NCBI GenBank assembly: GCA_963739625.1
Contig: CAVUAU010000010.1
Location: forward strand, 1-64,000
Origin: Salinimicrobium sp963739625
GTDB lineage: Bacteria > Bacteroidota > Bacteroidia > Flavobacteriales > Flavobacteriaceae
Direction of reading: 5' to 3'
DNA: 64,000 nt
The notes under the pieces are model-generated. The model was not told where the DNA came from and ran no database searches. It worked only from the letters and a program-made list of their open reading frames with translations. Below are positions 52,256 to 61,011 of the stretch, in pieces. The position numbers were made by a program, and so were the translations under genes. Within the stretch, counting starts at the first letter, position 1, and every line of letters starts with the position of its first letter.

Positions 52256-53092
52256 TTAGAAGACGCTGTCTTCCCTGTTTATTTTTTGCTGTAAGTTAAG
52301 CATTAGCTCTTCAAGGAACTTGGTTTTGCTGCCTTTTCTGGATTTAATCTCGGTGTATGTCTTGTAGACATTATCCAGTTTGATATTGAAAAAATCTTCA
52401 AAAGATGATGTGATTACACTCAGATCTGCCCCACCGTGATTTATTGCTCCATCGGAATATAGCGCATAAATAAGTTCAATCAAAGCCGTTTTGGAAGAGG
52501 TCCACAACAGGACTGAATGCTTTTTTCCAGGTCCCCGAAAGGTTTTGCCAGGTTTGAGCTCTTCAAGACTGTTCCTAAGGTAATGAATAAAGCGGTGCAT
52601 AGCTTTTATCTTCGCCCAAAGCATATCGTGTGAAGTGGAGAACTCCGGAAATTGATAATAGTTTACCATTGGGGTAAAAGGAAAGTTATTCCTATAGTTC
52701 CTGGTAAAGAGTTGATGGTCCAGGTAGGTATGTCCTAATTCCATATAATGTGCAAAATCAATATTCCTGTAAAAGAATTTGTTCACCTTTTTAAGTTCTT
52801 TTTCAAGAAACCTTACCTGGAAAGATACTCCTGCTTTTGGCTTTCTTATTTCACAGGAACGCACTTCGGTAAAATAGATCAAATAGCTCATCACGGCAGG
52901 CTTGGTCTCCTTGAAAAATGCTATTTCCTCCTCAACTGTCTCAAAGTCTTCTTTGTCTATTCTTTCTTTAAATGCCGTTAAAACGGTATTGCAGATTTCA
53001 ATTCCCTTTAATGTAATTTTTAGTTCATTGGTATTTGAGACCAAAATTTTATTGATCTCGAGGTCAAAATCATTCAAAATGCCCTTAAACAT
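52256..53092 (-). CDS. rteC: RteC-domain protein
   Basis: 278 residues from the ATG at 53092; the longer frame starting at 53245 runs into the neighbouring gene. The sequence has the RteC family pattern (AVMSYLIYFTEVRSCEIRKPK, FYRNIDFAHYMELGHTYLDHQLFTRN, LLWTSSKTALIELIYALYSDGAINHG). In CTnDOT, RteC activates the excision operon. Here it supports the view that the 40-53 kb region belongs to a CTnDOT-like element. It lies 49 bp after the aminotransferase fusion gene. Confidence 0.92.
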   Translation of the reverse strand: MFKGILNDFDLEINKILVSNTNELKITLKGIEICNTVLTAFKERIDKEDFETVEEEIAFFKETKPAVMSYLIYFTEVRSCEIRKPKAGVSFQVRFLEKELKKVNKFFYRNIDFAHYMELGHTYLDHQLFTRNYRNNFPFTPMVNYYQFPEFSTSHDMLWAKIKAMHRFIHYLRNSLEELKPGKTFRGPGKKHSVLLWTSSKTALIELIYALYSDGAINHGGADLSVITSSFEDFFNIKLDNVYKTYTEIKSRKGSKTKFLEELMLNLQQKINREDSVF

Positions 53093-53141
53093 GTCTTTAC
53101 TGCGATTTGGATAAAACAATCTAGGGGGGCAGTAAACTTCT

Positions 53142-55568
53142 TTAGTTGTTGTGCATAGTCTCCAGAAGTTCGAGAGAAAAGTTATCTTTCGCCTGCACAT
53201 AACAAACTTTCGGTTGTACAGTAGCGCCCAACTTCCTTTTCTCAAAAGCTGCTGTTAAGCCAAAATCGATTCTGGAAAAATTTAATTCTTTTGCTCTGAG
53301 TATAGTTTGAAACAGAAGCTGCCTGTATACGCTGAATTCCTCTGAGTAGGAATAATCCATTCCCACAAAACTGGGGACATAGGTTCGCCCAGAATTTTTG
53401 TAAGAGAACATTACCCCGATTAATTCTCTTTTACCGCTATGCGAATGGGCCGCTTTTATATAGACGATCAAGAACTCCCAATTGTCATTACTGTTCATTT
53501 CGTGAAACAACTTGTCCGGGAACGGGAATGTATTGAGGCCCGGATTATTCTGTCTCACGTTCTCGTAAAGCACATGAAAACTCTTTAGTTGTTCTTCAGA
53601 TGCATTCTCTACTACTTCGAAGTCCAGAAGTTCCTCAAAAGGTTCAATGTCTTTGCTGAAATGTCTCCTGGATTTCTTTGATAGAATTGAGAAAAACTCT
53701 TTCCTGTTACTCCATGAGAAGTCCTCAAAATAACAGCAATCGGGCATATTTACTTTAATAAATCCTTTGTCGTGCAGAAAGGAGTTGAACGGATTTGGCT
53801 CTTCAAAATCTCGCAGCGCAAGCATTTGAGTGTCCTGTAGCGTACTTTCCAGTTCCTCCATTTTATCAAGGAGTTGTCCTAAAGCTTTTTCCTTTTCAGG
53901 GTGCTCTTGATCAAGATAAAGGTGCTCCCCTTCGGTAAACATGGATCCCAGGCTCAACACCATTGAGGTCAGATAATATTTTCCCACTTCTTTTCGCTTC
54001 TGCTCTACTCTCAAAGAAGTAGATGCAGGAGCCAACAAATCATCCTTCCATCGCGCGTGAGTCAAAGGAGCAGCAAGAACAATTTTCTTATTATTATCAC
54101 GAATAACCACATAAAGGAATTCCCATTGGTGCTCCTTCTCTTTATTGTTGCTGAAGACATTTTCAAGGAAAAGCTGACCCTCCCAATCCAGTACTCCTTT
54201 GCCGGCATACAATTGATTCCATTCCTCTTTGGAAACTTTCTGAATGCTGTTGAAGAGCTCCAAAGAAAGACCTCCAGTAGATTTTGAAGTATCCTTCTCC
54301 TCCAAAGGCGCCATCCTGAAGGCTCTGCGTACTTTGTTCAAGTCTGTTGCAGTCTCTTCTAAAGCTTTTGGATGATGATAGACCATTGCCTGAACAAGCT
54401 GTTTAATATCTTCCTTTTTATTATGTCTCGAGACTGTTATTCTTACTCCGGTGTTTTTTACCGGTACCGCCGGAAAAAGACCAAGATTAACGTAGAAATG
54501 CTCCTTTAATAATCTTTGGACAAAATTGTATCCCGTTTGAGGAGTACCTGTACCTATATAAAAAACAGGGGAATTATTGTCATCTATTAAAGGTAAATTG
54601 GTCTCCTTCAGTAAAGAGTTGAAGTAATTAATCCTTTCTTGAAGCTCATTTTGCAATAGGTAAATTTCAGACGAGAGATGAATATTAGCAGACGCTATAC
54701 CGGCTGCCACGGAAGCCGGTTCCAACTGGGCAGAAAAGGTTAAGGGGCCACCAAAGGTTTTTACGCGGGAAAACATTTTTTGATCTCCAAAAACGGCTAC
54801 TGCTCCACTTGCTCCGAAAGTTTTACTTAAAGTAGCTATTAGAATAACATTTTCAGGAAGTTCACCTAGAACACTCGAAATAAATCCCGTACCATTTCTA
54901 CCGTTCCAACTCATTCCATGAACATCATCAAAATACAATTGCAGTTGCGGGTATTTCTCAGATAACTCAATAAGCTCGCCCACCGGTGCATAATCGCCAA
55001 ACATTGAATATACGCCATCCGCCATGTACCAAATGTTCTCTGCTTTTGAGGAAAGCTTCATGATCTTGTCCTCTAACATCTCCAAACTATTATGGCGAAT
55101 CATCTCTACCTGTACCCCTCTTGTTTTGAGCACCTGAGCCGCATTCTGAACACTCCAGTGTACCTGATGATCTAAAATAACAGCATCCTCGTCCCTGACC
55201 ACTGAAGGAATTACAGCAATGTGGCCGAGTGTGCTGTTTTTTGTTACTATAATAGGTTGACCATACATTTCGTTTACCTTTTCCTCTAATTCGGCATACA
55301 AAGGATGTGAAATATAGGATTTGGACAATGGAAATTGGGTCCCATAGTTTTGTATGGCTTTAATTGCAGCATCTTTAAGACGCTGATCTTGCTCAAGGCC
55401 CAAATATCCGGTAGTTCCAAAATGAAAATGTTCTTTTCCTCCAATGGAAATTTTTCGACCAGAAAAACTCTTCCCTTCCGCATGTAAATGCACAACTCCT
55501 GCTTCTTTTGCGTTGTTAATGACTTCATTGACGGTTGCGATAAAATCGTTTTGTTTGACTTTTGCCAT
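53142..55568 (-). CDS. Bifunctional PLP-dependent aminotransferase / GNAT acetyltransferase
   Basis: 808 residues. The first ~420 are a fold-type I alpha-oxoamine synthase-like domain (FHFGTTGYLGLEQD, LYFDDVHGMSWNGRNGTGF) with the PLP lysine in TLSKTFGASGAVA, as in 8-amino-7-oxononanoate synthase and serine palmitoyltransferase. The C-terminal ~380 residues form a GNAT-type domain (LYENVRQNNPGLNTFPFP, LNFSRIDFGLTAAFEKRKLG). The fusion suggests condensation of an acyl-CoA with an amino acid followed by acylation of the product, but substrates are unknown. It is divergent from the DUF7793 gene. Confidence 0.9.
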   Translation of the reverse strand: MAKVKQNDFIATVNEVINNAKEAGVVHLHAEGKSFSGRKISIGGKEHFHFGTTGYLGLEQDQRLKDAAIKAIQNYGTQFPLSKSYISHPLYAELEEKVNEMYGQPIIVTKNSTLGHIAVIPSVVRDEDAVILDHQVHWSVQNAAQVLKTRGVQVEMIRHNSLEMLEDKIMKLSSKAENIWYMADGVYSMFGDYAPVGELIELSEKYPQLQLYFDDVHGMSWNGRNGTGFISSVLGELPENVILIATLSKTFGASGAVAVFGDQKMFSRVKTFGGPLTFSAQLEPASVAAGIASANIHLSSEIYLLQNELQERINYFNSLLKETNLPLIDDNNSPVFYIGTGTPQTGYNFVQRLLKEHFYVNLGLFPAVPVKNTGVRITVSRHNKKEDIKQLVQAMVYHHPKALEETATDLNKVRRAFRMAPLEEKDTSKSTGGLSLELFNSIQKVSKEEWNQLYAGKGVLDWEGQLFLENVFSNNKEKEHQWEFLYVVIRDNNKKIVLAAPLTHARWKDDLLAPASTSLRVEQKRKEVGKYYLTSMVLSLGSMFTEGEHLYLDQEHPEKEKALGQLLDKMEELESTLQDTQMLALRDFEEPNPFNSFLHDKGFIKVNMPDCCYFEDFSWSNRKEFFSILSKKSRRHFSKDIEPFEELLDFEVVENASEEQLKSFHVLYENVRQNNPGLNTFPFPDKLFHEMNSNDNWEFLIVYIKAAHSHSGKRELIGVMFSYKNSGRTYVPSFVGMDYSYSEEFSVYRQLLFQTILRAKELNFSRIDFGLTAAFEKRKLGATVQPKVCYVQAKDNFSLELLETMHNN

Positions 55569-55788
55569 AATTAAAATTTTAGTTGATCAATTTTTCTTAA
55601 CTTCGATCTAAACTAAATAATGTTTATGTTAACTGAATAGGCATCAGGGTTTTGCAACTTAATATTATCTGATATTATTAAGTGATTTTTCATTTTTCGA
55701 AACTCTGTATGAACTTATAGTAGTAATATTAGTTTTTTGAAGTTTTTATTTAGTACTGCAGACGGGTATGATAGTACATAAAGAAAAC

Positions 55789-56154
55789 ATGGAGAACCTA
55801 TACGCGAGATTCTGGATTGAAGACAGAATTTTGCATGTCCAATACAAAGCTGAGATCTTTATAGACCTTGAGGCTGCGCGTCATATCGTTGCCGACCGCG
55901 TGACATTTCAAAAAGGAAAGGCCTACCCAATTTTGTGCTATACAGAGGGAATCTCGAGTTCAGACAAAGCTGCCAGAGATTACCTTGCTATTAAAGGGTC
56001 CATTCTTTCTAAAGCCATAGCTTACATCGCCTCTCCTACAGTATCCCTGGCAATGCTTCATTTTTTCATTGAAAAGAACGAGCCTTCTGTCCCCTCTGAA
56101 ATATTCAAAAACGAAATTGCAGCAAAACAATTCCTTAAACCCTACACAATGTAA
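55789..56154 (+). CDS. DUF7793 (STAS-like) protein
   Basis: 121 residues from the ATG at 55789; an ATG seven codons upstream (55768) is also possible. The sequence (LYARFWIEDRILHVQYKAEIFIDLEAARHIVADR, YPILCYTEGISSSDKAARDYLA) matches a common Bacteroidota family with a STAS/SpoIIAA-like fold, often next to AraC regulators. It precedes the PAS-AraC gene by 38 bp, so the two probably form an operon. Confidence 0.85.
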   Translation: MENLYARFWIEDRILHVQYKAEIFIDLEAARHIVADRVTFQKGKAYPILCYTEGISSSDKAARDYLAIKGSILSKAIAYIASPTVSLAMLHFFIEKNEPSVPSEIFKNEIAAKQFLKPYTM

Positions 56155-56192
56155 GACGAAATAAAACTGCCCCCTTTTTAATTAATTCTTTA

Positions 56193-57137
56193 ATGAAGTC
56201 AAAAAACGACAGCAACAGGTGGCAGACCCTCTTCTATATGTACGTGGCCTTAGCCAAGGGAAACTTTACATACAGGATTAAAAGAAGTAAGCGGGATGAC
56301 GAGCTGGAGGCACTGGTGGCCCTGAGCAATATGCTCGTAGAAGAACTTCAGGAAACCTTTAGACACCATGGTTTTGTTGATCCCAGACGAACTTACATGT
56401 ACCTTTCCAAAATGGATTTCTATCTGGATAGGAATTTCCGCATTATCAATTTTTCTAAAGAAGTTCCGGGTCTCTTACAAACTTCCGCTGAAGAACTTTT
56501 GAAAAGCTCCTTTAGACAAATCCTGGATGGACCGTCCCTTCAGGCATGGGAAGAAGTAAAACCACGGCTAAACCAAGAATTGTTTAAGAGATTCAGTCTA
56601 GAATTGAATTTTAAAACCGGAAGAGGTCTTCTTATCCACAGCAACTGCTATGTTTCCTCTCTTTTTGTAGAAGATCTAGACCGGCAATACGTTGTTTCCA
56701 CTTTTGCACCTGTCATTTTAGATGAAACTTCGAGGAGATTAGATGCCACCTGGTCTATTGGTGCAGGAAAGGAAGAGGTTCGCACCCCAAAAATATTCAG
56801 CCGTGATTCAGATGTGCGTCAGGTTCATAAAGTAAGGGATTACATTTTACAAAATCTTGGCAGGGATGATTTAGATATGAAAACCCTTACACACACTTTC
56901 TTTACCAACGAATCTAAGCTCAAAAAAGATTTTAAAGCCGTTTTTGGAATGACTCCATTCCAATTTATCAAAACTGAACGTTTGAAACTGGCAAAAGAAC
57001 TAACACAAAACACCTCTCTTCCCCTTAAGAATATCTCACACACTTGTGGCTTTAGTAATTACCCTCACTTCTCCTACGCTTTTAAAGAGGAGTTTGGAGT
57101 TTCACCTCAGCAATTAAGAAATTCTGAACCGGAATAA
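56193..57137 (+). CDS. AraC-family regulator with PAS-like sensor domain
   Basis: 314 residues. A HAMP/PAS-like N-terminal part (about residues 60-170; FYLDRNFRIINFSKEVPGLL) is followed by a C-terminal AraC DNA-binding domain with two helix-turn-helix motifs (TLTHTFFTNESKLKKDFKAVFGMTPFQFIKTERLKLAKEL and LKNISHTCGFSNYPHFSYAFKEEFGVSPQQLR). It is likely co-transcribed with the DUF7793 gene and may regulate the divergent aminotransferase/GNAT gene. Confidence 0.9.
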   Translation: MKSKNDSNRWQTLFYMYVALAKGNFTYRIKRSKRDDELEALVALSNMLVEELQETFRHHGFVDPRRTYMYLSKMDFYLDRNFRIINFSKEVPGLLQTSAEELLKSSFRQILDGPSLQAWEEVKPRLNQELFKRFSLELNFKTGRGLLIHSNCYVSSLFVEDLDRQYVVSTFAPVILDETSRRLDATWSIGAGKEEVRTPKIFSRDSDVRQVHKVRDYILQNLGRDDLDMKTLTHTFFTNESKLKKDFKAVFGMTPFQFIKTERLKLAKELTQNTSLPLKNISHTCGFSNYPHFSYAFKEEFGVSPQQLRNSEPE

Positions 57138-57211
57138 AACTGCATCCATTAATTATTCATCTACAATTAATAAAAAAGTAAGGGGATCTTTATTTTATAA
57201 AATTTGAAAAG

Positions 57212-57646
57212 ATGAAGATGTTAGATAGGAATAGAAAACGGATTATTGAAGTAATCTCCTTTTTTCTAATTGTCTTGTGGATCTACGCAGCCGTGAGTAA
57301 ATTGCTCCAGTTCGAAAACTTCAGAGTCAGGTTGAGCCAATTTCCCTTTATAGGGGAGTATGCAGAAATCCTTGTATGGCTGGTACCGGGAGTTGAAATA
57401 GTAATTGCCCTTCTATTCTTCTTCCAGCGTTTTAAAGATGAAGCGTTTCTTGCCTCTACTACCCTTCTACTAATTTTCACTGCCTATATAAGTGCTGTCA
57501 TTAATTTTGCAGATTCCATTCCATGCTCCTGCAATGGAGTCCTTCCCTCCCTATCCTGGAAAGAACACATCCTGTTTAATTTAGGATTTCTTGTTCTGGC
57601 CTTAGCAGGTTTAGCCATGTCACCTCAACTAAAGAAATATCATTAA
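57212..57646 (+). CDS. MauE/DoxX-like membrane protein
   Basis: 144 residues with four membrane helices (about residues 10-28, 48-68, 76-98 and 115-137) and a CSC motif in the third loop (DSIPCSCNGVLPSLSWKEHILFN), the MauE-type arrangement. In Bacteroidota such proteins often sit beside DUF6520 genes. It may handle redox or thiol chemistry at the membrane. A perfect 16-bp palindrome TTTTGTTGCAACAAAA follows its stop at 57652-57667. Confidence 0.85.
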   Translation: MKMLDRNRKRIIEVISFFLIVLWIYAAVSKLLQFENFRVRLSQFPFIGEYAEILVWLVPGVEIVIALLFFFQRFKDEAFLASTTLLLIFTAYISAVINFADSIPCSCNGVLPSLSWKEHILFNLGFLVLALAGLAMSPQLKKYH

Positions 57647-57723
57647 GAATTTTTGTTGCAACAAAAGCAGGGGAAGCCGAAAACCTGATATAAGAGTAGG
57701 CATTCATTTTAAATTTTAATGTT

Positions 57724-57990
57724 ATGAAAAATAGATTTCTAATTCCGGTAATGGCAATGTTTTTTGCCATAAGTATGTCTTTTGCGTCTGTAGAATCTGC
57801 TTCATCCGCCACTGGCTTTATAGAGACAGAAGAAGGTTGGCAGCAAGTTGACTTGGCCTGCAATAGTGGACCAAAGACTTGTAGGATGTATTATTCAAGC
57901 GACCCAAGCACGATATATACCGTTTATGATGCACCGGGAGGAAATCCCTTAAGGTCACCTAACGAGAATCCAATTGAGGTGAAAAATTAA
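57724..57990 (+). CDS. DUF6520 family exported small protein
   Basis: 88 residues; signal peptide (MKNRFLIPVMAMFFAISMSFA) and a short mature part with two Cys (DLACNSGPKTCRMYY) and TVYDAPGG, the DUF6520 pattern in Bacteroidota, usually found downstream of MauE-like genes. Function unknown; the two cysteines may form a disulfide. It is followed by a strong terminator. Confidence 0.88.
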   Translation: MKNRFLIPVMAMFFAISMSFASVESASSATGFIETEEGWQQVDLACNSGPKTCRMYYSSDPSTIYTVYDAPGGNPLRSPNENPIEVKN

Positions 57991-58005
57991 TTGTGCTTTT
58001 AGGAA

Positions 58006-58042
58006 GAACATCGAGATTATGGGTCTCGATGTTCCTTTTTTT
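58006..58042 (+). terminator. Intrinsic terminator after the DUF6520 gene
   Basis: Perfect 11-bp stem GAACATCGAGA/TCTCGATGTTC with a 7-nt loop, followed by CTTTTTTTT. It ends the plus-strand MauE-DUF6520 unit. Confidence 0.88.
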
Positions 58043-58145
58043 CCTGCTATCTTACCATTCTTTTCAGAATGAGAAACTCGAAAGTTTAATCAGGAGAAAT
58101 TTCATCTTTTAGTTCCAACTTCCCACTGAAGTCTCATTACATGTT

Positions 58146-61004
58146 TCATAAGCCTTCCACCTGACTATTATAGCCTTCTGGTAAAAAAATAAATTCTTGT
58201 AAATTTTCTTCACTCAAAAATTTTTTTGCGGCAGCATTCAAATCTTCTAAACTGATAAAATGCTCCAGTATGGTAGAATATTGAAGAACTTCTTGTTCTA
58301 AATTTTCATTGCTCTTCAGTTTTTCCTTGAGATAATCTCGCCAGAAATTGAAGGTCCCGAAGGTATCCAGTTCTCTTGTAAAAGTTGGAGCTTCAGAAGA
58401 GATAGCAGCATCTAGCCAAGACTGACCCACTCCATTTTCACGTAAATTCCTAAACTCTTCAAGAGCAGCCCCTATCATGTTTTCCTCATTTCCCAATTCG
58501 CTGTCAAAATTTATACTGAAGGCAAAAATACCATTCTTGACATCCATCCACTCTCCACCAGTTGTGGGGGAGTAAGTTCCATTACGTAAACGATTCCAAA
58601 CTCTTTCGTAAAGAGCCTTCGTAAGAAGTTGAAGTTCAATTTGCGTTTTTACATCCCGACTCGCAACAACTGGAAAATAAAGGCGAACAAAAGCTTGATC
58701 AATATTTTTAAGCTTTATCCTTTCTTTTATTTTTTTAAGTGGAAATTGTAAAGTAAGTTTACTCTGAACCATTTCGGAACGTACTGGAAATACAGAAAGT
58801 TTTTCTGTTATTTCCGGAAGTAATTTGTCAGTATTAAAATCTCCGGAAATAAGGAAAATGTAACCCGAAAAATCTGAAAACCAATTATTATAAGCTGCAA
58901 AAACATCACGTAATTTTAATTCCTCTAAGTCGGAAAGGCCCAGCTCCGGCACATCCGGATACCAGGCAGATTCAATCTTATCTTCTATAAGAAATCGAAA
59001 ACCACTAGCGGGAATTAATCCTTGCAAAGTTTGATTATAATCGGCTTTTAAAGCTGCAAATCCCTCAGAACTTTTTTTCGGCTGGTCAATATATAGGAAT
59101 AGAAGATTCAGCAGTTCTTTAATATCTTTCTCTTTACACCGTGCATATATCCTCTGATACTTGGCATCATCAATAAATTTAAGTCTTATTCCTTTATTCT
59201 GCGCAAACCGATTAATTTCAAATGTTGTCAAAGGCCCGGCACCTGCATATTCCAGATAGGTGGGCACCATTTTGGCTGCCAAATATCCTTTTCTATCGGA
59301 TCTTGGAACCTCTTTAGGACGAAAAGCATCTATGGTCACAAATCCTTTATGATGTTCAGAAGCTGGATCTGAAGGTTTAAATAAAACCTTAATGCCGTTG
59401 TGGAGGGTCACAGTTGTTACACCAATAAGACTACAAGATTTTCTTTCAACCGGCTCATTCTCCTGTATTGGGAATTGAACAAGATCTACCAATGATTCTA
59501 TAGGTTCTAAAGGTTTTATGGGCTCTACTCTCATTCTTTTTACTTCTGACAACCACTCCTGAAAAATTTTGAACTTTGGAATACCTCTTCTTTTACCCTT
59601 AAAAATTAAAAAATCAGTATTCTTGTCTAAGTCACCGTAATCCAGAACGGCATTTTGAATTTCTTGCAAGGTTATTTCATCTAGAATACTTGAAATTAAT
59701 TGCTCCTTTACCTCCGGAGCGAGAGCAGCGTCACCTTGTACAAAATGAAATCGGTATTCTTGGGCCAGATCATGTGAAGTAACCTCATTAACAATAATTT
59801 TCTTTTTTACCTCCTCCTTAGCTCTTTCAAGTTCTGAAATATCTAAGTTCGAGTGAATCCGTTGCCAGGCAACCATAGCCTCTATAAACTGCTCTTTTAC
59901 TTGCTGCCGATTGTCGCTTTTGTAGATGACGAGCATTCGTGTCCCATTGATCACCTTGTTTTTCCCAAAACCGCCTCCATCAAAGCTGCACCTAAAATCC
60001 GCAAACGGGGCGTCAAACTGTTCTTCTAATAATCTACCCCTGGTCTCGACTATTTCTTTGTAAAGTTCTTGAATTAACCACTTCCTAAAGTCACCTCTGG
60101 TTTTAAGCCCAAAGCTCTGTTTATTAAGGTATTTAGAAATTATTTCCATTCTAAACTTTGGGTTGAGAGTGTCTTCTGTTATTTGAAAAGTACTTTCACC
60201 GCTGAATTCGATCTGTTGTGGATCGACTCGTTCTTCACCGTTCTTAGGATTTTGTGGCATCTTTAAATCAGAGAATAATCTTTTAACCTCAAGCTCTATA
60301 CTATCAACATTTATGTCTCCTACAATGATCGCGGCTTCAAGGTCGGGTCGGTACCAGTCATTGTAAAAATTCAAAAAAGCATTTCGGTTAAATTGTTCGA
60401 TACTATTTTTCATTCTTTTAGCATCATAACCTGTTTGATTTGCAGTCTTTAGGACCTTGTTCTCTATTGTTTCATACAACCAGGTACTATAAGAATCACT
60501 TGTTCTTCCTTCGCCTATTACGGCACCACGTTCAACATCAACTATTGCCTGGGGAAAAACAAGATTTTGCGCCCAATCACGTAGTACTTTTAATCCTGTT
60601 GGAATTTCTTTCTCTCCGGATGGTAACCTGGCCCAATAAAATGTGTGATTATTTTGAGTCGTTGCGTTGTTGTATCCTCCCATTTTCTTTAGGTGGTTTT
60701 TCAGGTTCGGGAAATTTTTTGTTCTCCCTGCTGCAACATGTTCGAGTAGATGGGAATATTCCAGTTGATCATCATTTTCATGAAAAAATCCCCCTTTTAC
60801 GACCAAATGAAATTCGACAGTTTTATCCGGAATATTATGTCGGCGAATATAATAAGTAAACCCATTTTCTAGTTTTCCATATCGTACAGCCGTGTCTAAA
60901 ACCAATTCTTTCTCACGAAGAATTTCTTTATCAGTCTGACCTTGAGCCCCACAACAACTCATATATAATACAAGAAAGAATAAAGAATTGAGATTTCCAG
61001 TCAT
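58146..61004 (-). CDS. M16 family zinc peptidase (insulinase-like)
   Basis: 952 residues from the ATG at 61004; an upstream in-frame ATG at 61025 lies inside the SusD gene. The N-terminus is an export signal with a Cys pair (LYMSCCGAQG), possibly a lipoprotein. The inverted zinc motif HxxEH is in YSHLLEHVAAG, with the third ligand Glu in VERGAVIGEGR. Two M16 halves follow, each with the RPDLEAAIIVGDI-type and GYIFLISGDFN-type inactive or structural domains. It probably degrades oligopeptides in the periplasm or at the surface, linked to the SusCD pair just upstream. Confidence 0.92.
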   Translation of the reverse strand: MTGNLNSLFFLVLYMSCCGAQGQTDKEILREKELVLDTAVRYGKLENGFTYYIRRHNIPDKTVEFHLVVKGGFFHENDDQLEYSHLLEHVAAGRTKNFPNLKNHLKKMGGYNNATTQNNHTFYWARLPSGEKEIPTGLKVLRDWAQNLVFPQAIVDVERGAVIGEGRTSDSYSTWLYETIENKVLKTANQTGYDAKRMKNSIEQFNRNAFLNFYNDWYRPDLEAAIIVGDINVDSIELEVKRLFSDLKMPQNPKNGEERVDPQQIEFSGESTFQITEDTLNPKFRMEIISKYLNKQSFGLKTRGDFRKWLIQELYKEIVETRGRLLEEQFDAPFADFRCSFDGGGFGKNKVINGTRMLVIYKSDNRQQVKEQFIEAMVAWQRIHSNLDISELERAKEEVKKKIIVNEVTSHDLAQEYRFHFVQGDAALAPEVKEQLISSILDEITLQEIQNAVLDYGDLDKNTDFLIFKGKRRGIPKFKIFQEWLSEVKRMRVEPIKPLEPIESLVDLVQFPIQENEPVERKSCSLIGVTTVTLHNGIKVLFKPSDPASEHHKGFVTIDAFRPKEVPRSDRKGYLAAKMVPTYLEYAGAGPLTTFEINRFAQNKGIRLKFIDDAKYQRIYARCKEKDIKELLNLLFLYIDQPKKSSEGFAALKADYNQTLQGLIPASGFRFLIEDKIESAWYPDVPELGLSDLEELKLRDVFAAYNNWFSDFSGYIFLISGDFNTDKLLPEITEKLSVFPVRSEMVQSKLTLQFPLKKIKERIKLKNIDQAFVRLYFPVVASRDVKTQIELQLLTKALYERVWNRLRNGTYSPTTGGEWMDVKNGIFAFSINFDSELGNEENMIGAALEEFRNLRENGVGQSWLDAAISSEAPTFTRELDTFGTFNFWRDYLKEKLKSNENLEQEVLQYSTILEHFISLEDLNAAAKKFLSEENLQEFIFLPEGYNSQVEGL

Positions 61005-61011
61005 TATAAGT

